From positions 1 to 8,458 of the forward strand of contig PKZC01000207.1 of assembly GCA_003132905.1 (NCBI GenBank): a stretch of DNA of 8,458 nt. The letters run 5' to 3'. Below the pieces are notes generated by a model that was not told where the DNA came from, searched no databases, and was given only the letters and a program-made list of their open reading frames with translations. Position 1 is the stretch's first letter; each line of letters opens with the position of its first letter. This DNA comes from Bryobacterales bacterium (GTDB lineage Bacteria; Acidobacteriota; Terriglobia; Bryobacterales; Bryobacteraceae). The translations under genes were made by a program, and so were the position numbers. Below, piece after piece: positions 6,288 to 8,458 of this stretch.

Positions 6288-7247
6288 ATGATCCGCGGCC
6301 GCGTAGCGCGTCTGGGAATGGGTGTTCTGCTGTGGGCAGCAGTTAGCGTCGGAGGCGGAGGCCAAACTAAAGCCTCCAATACCGACGCTAAGGCAGCCGG
6401 GCAAGATTTCACCATTCAGACCACTTCGCGGCTTGTTCTTTTGGATGTGAGTGTAAAGGCTGCGGCTGGGGGATTTGTTTCGGGCCTCACCAAAGACCGT
6501 TTCAAGGTCTTTGAAAACGGGAAGCCGCAAGAGATAAGTCAATTCGCAAACTCGGACATTCCGGTGACGGTCGGGATTGCGGTAGATGAAAGCGGAAGCA
6601 TGCGTCCCAAGCGGGCGCAGGTACTCACCGCTGCACTGGTTTTCATTCAAGCCAGCAACCCAATGGATGAGATGTTCGTGGTGAACTTCAATGAAAAGCC
6701 TCGCCGAGGCTTGCCGGACGACGTCTTGTTTTCTGACAATGTGCAACAACTGCGATCGGCATTGTGGCAAGGCGACCCGGAAGGCCGCACGGCGCTTTAC
6801 GACGCTATCGAAATGTCGCTGCACCAGTTGGAATTTGGCAGGCAAACCAAGCGGACGTTGGTGGTGATTAGCGATGGTGGCGACAATCACAGCATGCACA
6901 CGGCGCAAGAAGTTATGAAGGACGTGCTCTCGTCGCTGGTGACGATCTATACGATTGGCATCTATGACGAAGACGATCCGGAGAGAAATGAAGGTGTTTT
7001 GAAAAACTTGGCACATGTGAGCGGTGGCGTCTTCTATCATCCCCAGAAATTGGAAGACATTGTCCCAATCTGCCGTCAGATCGCCCAAGACATCCGCACA
7101 CGCTACACCGTTGGATATGTGCCTCAGGCCGAAGGAAAAGCGGATCGGCACATCAAAGTGGAAGCTTCCTCGCCAGAGCATTCCAAGCTCATCGTACGAA
7201 CACGAACGAATTACGTATTTTCGGATAAGGTGACCGAATCCCGATGA
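6288..7247 (+). CDS. Secreted von Willebrand factor A domain protein, acidobacterial VWFA-related family
   Basis: The 319-residue protein has an N-terminal export signal (about 1-29, hydrophobic MGVLLWAAVSVGGGG), then FTIQTTSRLVLLDVSVKA and LTKDRFKVFENGKPQEI, the lead-in typical of the 'VWFA-related Acidobacterial domain' family. The VWA domain follows with a complete metal-ion-dependent adhesion site: DESGS (Asp100, Ser102, Ser104), Thr168 in GRTALYDAI and Asp196 in VVISDGGDN. Such sites bind a divalent metal and usually a protein ligand. There is no lipobox cysteine, no second membrane helix and no LPXT-type tail, so it should be released into the periplasm or outside rather than anchored. 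The ATG at 6288 has GGAG 4 nt upstream and begins the signal peptide; the open frame back to 6189 overlaps the previous gene and lacks support. It lies 34 nt after the sorting-signal protein and overlaps the sortase start by ATGA. Its ligand is unknown. Confidence 0.92.
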   Translation: MIRGRVARLGMGVLLWAAVSVGGGGQTKASNTDAKAAGQDFTIQTTSRLVLLDVSVKAAAGGFVSGLTKDRFKVFENGKPQEISQFANSDIPVTVGIAVDESGSMRPKRAQVLTAALVFIQASNPMDEMFVVNFNEKPRRGLPDDVLFSDNVQQLRSALWQGDPEGRTALYDAIEMSLHQLEFGRQTKRTLVVISDGGDNHSMHTAQEVMKDVLSSLVTIYTIGIYDEDDPERNEGVLKNLAHVSGGVFYHPQKLEDIVPICRQIAQDIRTRYTVGYVPQAEGKADRHIKVEASSPEHSKLIVRTRTNYVFSDKVTESR

Positions 7248-7993
7248 AGGCCCGCCTGACTTGGAGCGATATCGAACAGCCGGAGAGATCCGAGCGGCGT
7301 GGCTTACGCGCCCTGGAATGGACCTTTCTGTTGATCGGATTGCTGGCGGTGGATTGCTTCGTCTGGGTGAATACCAGCAGCGTGTTGTACCAAGCCTACG
7401 AGGATTGGGCTTTCGATCAGACCTTGCGAGGATTGACGCCCGGCTTGGGCGGATTCATCGGCGATGAGGCGCGATGGTTGTTCAGCGGGCGGCAAAAGGT
7501 GGAGACTGCAGAAATGCCTCAGCCCCCCGCGGTGAGCAAGGAAACAGCCCCTGCTGGGCCTCCAGCCAAACGATCGGTCATCGGACGTCTGGAAATTCCG
7601 CGGCTCAACATCGCGGTGATGGTGCGGGAAGGCGCCGACGAGGGCACGTTAAGCCGGGCCGTGGGGCACATTCCAGGCACAGCCCTGCCTGGGACCGTAG
7701 GCAATGTCGGGTTGGCCGGGCATCGCGATACGTTCTTCCGTGCGTTGCGGAATATTCGCGGGGATGACACTATCGAACTTCAGACTACCGCCGGCACCTA
7801 CCGGTACGTCGTCAAATCCACGCGCATTGTCACGCCACGGGATGTAAGCGTGCTGGAGGCTTCCGGAGGCGAGACGCTTACGCTGGTGACTTGTTATCCC
7901 TTCTACTATGTGGGTTCCGCGCCCAAACGATTCATCGTGTATGCCCGGCAGGTGGGAGCTAACCCGCAGCGCCAGCCGCTGCCAGGCTCTTAA
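7244..7993 (+). CDS. Sortase, class D-like transpeptidase
   Basis: Sortases cut a sorting signal between Thr and the next residue and join the protein to an amine acceptor outside the inner membrane. This 249-residue protein has a cytoplasmic N-terminus, one membrane helix (about 25-43), a Pro/Ala-rich linker (about 90-110) and the catalytic barrel beginning RLEIPRLNI. The catalytic set is complete: His160 (GLAGHRDTFF), Cys217 (TLVTCYPF) and Arg229 (APKRF). The TLTLVTCYPFYYVGSAPKRF block and small size point to class D; class D enzymes are known to prefer LPXTA-type signals, which matches LPKTA in the operon's first gene. The class call is from memory, without an alignment. The ATG overlaps the VWA stop (ATGA), indicating translational coupling. 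The last 35 bases overlap the end of the convergent activator gene. The acceptor in a diderm cell is unknown. Confidence 0.93.
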   Translation: MKARLTWSDIEQPERSERRGLRALEWTFLLIGLLAVDCFVWVNTSSVLYQAYEDWAFDQTLRGLTPGLGGFIGDEARWLFSGRQKVETAEMPQPPAVSKETAPAGPPAKRSVIGRLEIPRLNIAVMVREGADEGTLSRAVGHIPGTALPGTVGNVGLAGHRDTFFRALRNIRGDDTIELQTTAGTYRYVVKSTRIVTPRDVSVLEASGGETLTLVTCYPFYYVGSAPKRFIVYARQVGANPQRQPLPGS

Positions 7994-8458
7994 GTTTCGC
8001 GGTTAGCGTGGTACGCTTCAACCCCAACATCTCCGCGGCGAGCTTTTTATTCCCCCTCGTTTTCCGCAGCGCCTGCTCCAGAATATTCAATTCGATACCC
8101 CCGACCGTCCGCTCGAAATCGAGGCCTTGATCGGGTACCGCGATCATGGACTGACTACCGGGTGGATAAGCCACCGGCATCTTTCGTGGAGGGAGCGGGA
8201 AGTCGCCTGGGTAAAGCACCGTGCGATCTCCACTCAGGACAATGGCCTTCTCCACTGCATTTTCCAATTGCCGGACATTGCCGGGCCAGTCATGCGCAGC
8301 CAGACGGCCCATCGTCTCATGCGAGATTTGCTTTATGGCAAGATTCTCCTCCCGGCAGATCCTCCGGATAAAGTGCTCCACCAGCGTAGGCACGTCGGAG
8401 GGACGTTCCCGGAGCGGCGGCAACACTATGGGAACTACGTTGAGCCGGTAATATAGAT
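7959..8458 (-). CDS. Sigma54-dependent transcriptional activator, C-terminal part (runs off the right edge)
   Basis: The minus strand is open from the window edge to a TAG at 7959-7961, giving 165 residues of the C-terminal end of a bacterial enhancer-binding protein. The first visible residues, LYYRLNVVPIVLPPLRER, are the hallmark of the sigma54-activator AAA+ domain. The rest of that domain follows, with HDWPGNVRQLENAVEKAIVLSG carrying the sensor II region. After a linker comes a Fis-type helix-turn-helix (ILEQALRKTRGNKKLAAEMLGLKRTTLTAKL). It would bind upstream sites and use ATP to open sigma54 promoters. The N-terminal signal-input domain, the GAFTGA loop and the Walker motifs lie beyond the edge, so they cannot be assessed. 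The gene converges on the sortase gene and overlaps it by 35 bp. A role in controlling the sortase operon is suggested by position and by the candidate -24/-12 site at 5459-5475, but is not shown. Confidence 0.93.
   Translation of the reverse strand, partial: LYYRLNVVPIVLPPLRERPSDVPTLVEHFIRRICREENLAIKQISHETMGRLAAHDWPGNVRQLENAVEKAIVLSGDRTVLYPGDFPLPPRKMPVAYPPGSQSMIAVPDQGLDFERTVGGIELNILEQALRKTRGNKKLAAEMLGLKRTTLTAKLKSLAAAGAAG

Noticed and set aside
6162..7181. A 339-codon open frame antisense to the VWA gene
   Set aside because: It lies opposite a protein with a complete MIDAS and export signal. Its translation shows no domain pattern and no SD; it is a shadow of a codon-biased gene.

Overview
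The window reads as chromosomal DNA of an acidobacterium (Acidobacteriota). The best taxonomic marker is the VWA protein at 6288-7247, which has the layout of the 'VWFA-related Acidobacterial domain' family. Moderately high GC, NarL-type signalling genes, a FAD-dependent thymidylate synthase and a class D-like sortase in an apparently diderm lineage fit this. The assignment is inference from protein resemblance, not from a marker RNA gene; no rRNA, tRNA, CRISPR array or insertion sequence was seen.

Layout. (1) 1-506: the 5' part of an unrecognised minus-strand gene that runs off the left edge, preceded by a textbook sigma70-type promoter. (2) 634-1116: a minus-strand GNAT acetyltransferase. 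(3) 1117-1199: a short divergent intergenic region holding a perfect 19-bp tandem duplication. (4) 1200-3234: a NarX/DegS-type membrane histidine kinase and its LuxR-family response regulator, overlapping by 29 nt. (5) 3297-5320: a dCTP deaminase (probably the bifunctional deaminase/dUTPase type) and a long, two-domain ThyX thymidylate synthase, joined by an ATGA overlap; together they convert dCTP to dUMP to dTMP. (6) 5321-5578: a 258-bp spacer with a nested inverted repeat and a candidate sigma54 promoter. (7) 5579-7993: a secreted protein with a C-terminal LPKTA sorting signal, a secreted VWA protein, and a sortase. (8) 7959-8458: the 3' part of a minus-strand sigma54-dependent activator whose end overlaps the sortase gene tail to tail.

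The most interesting unit is region 6-8. A secreted protein ending in LPKTA, a hydrophobic helix and an arginine-containing tail lies two genes upstream of a sortase with the His/Cys/Arg catalytic set. A soluble VWA adhesion-type protein sits between them and is translationally coupled to the sortase. The spacer upstream carries TGGCA-N7-TGC, with GG and GC ten bases apart, as in sigma54 promoters. A sigma54 enhancer-binding protein is encoded next door. The simplest hypothesis is a compact, dedicated sortase/substrate surface system in a Gram-negative-type bacterium, possibly switched on by the adjacent activator. The sorting signal and catalytic residues are visible directly; the regulatory link is inference.
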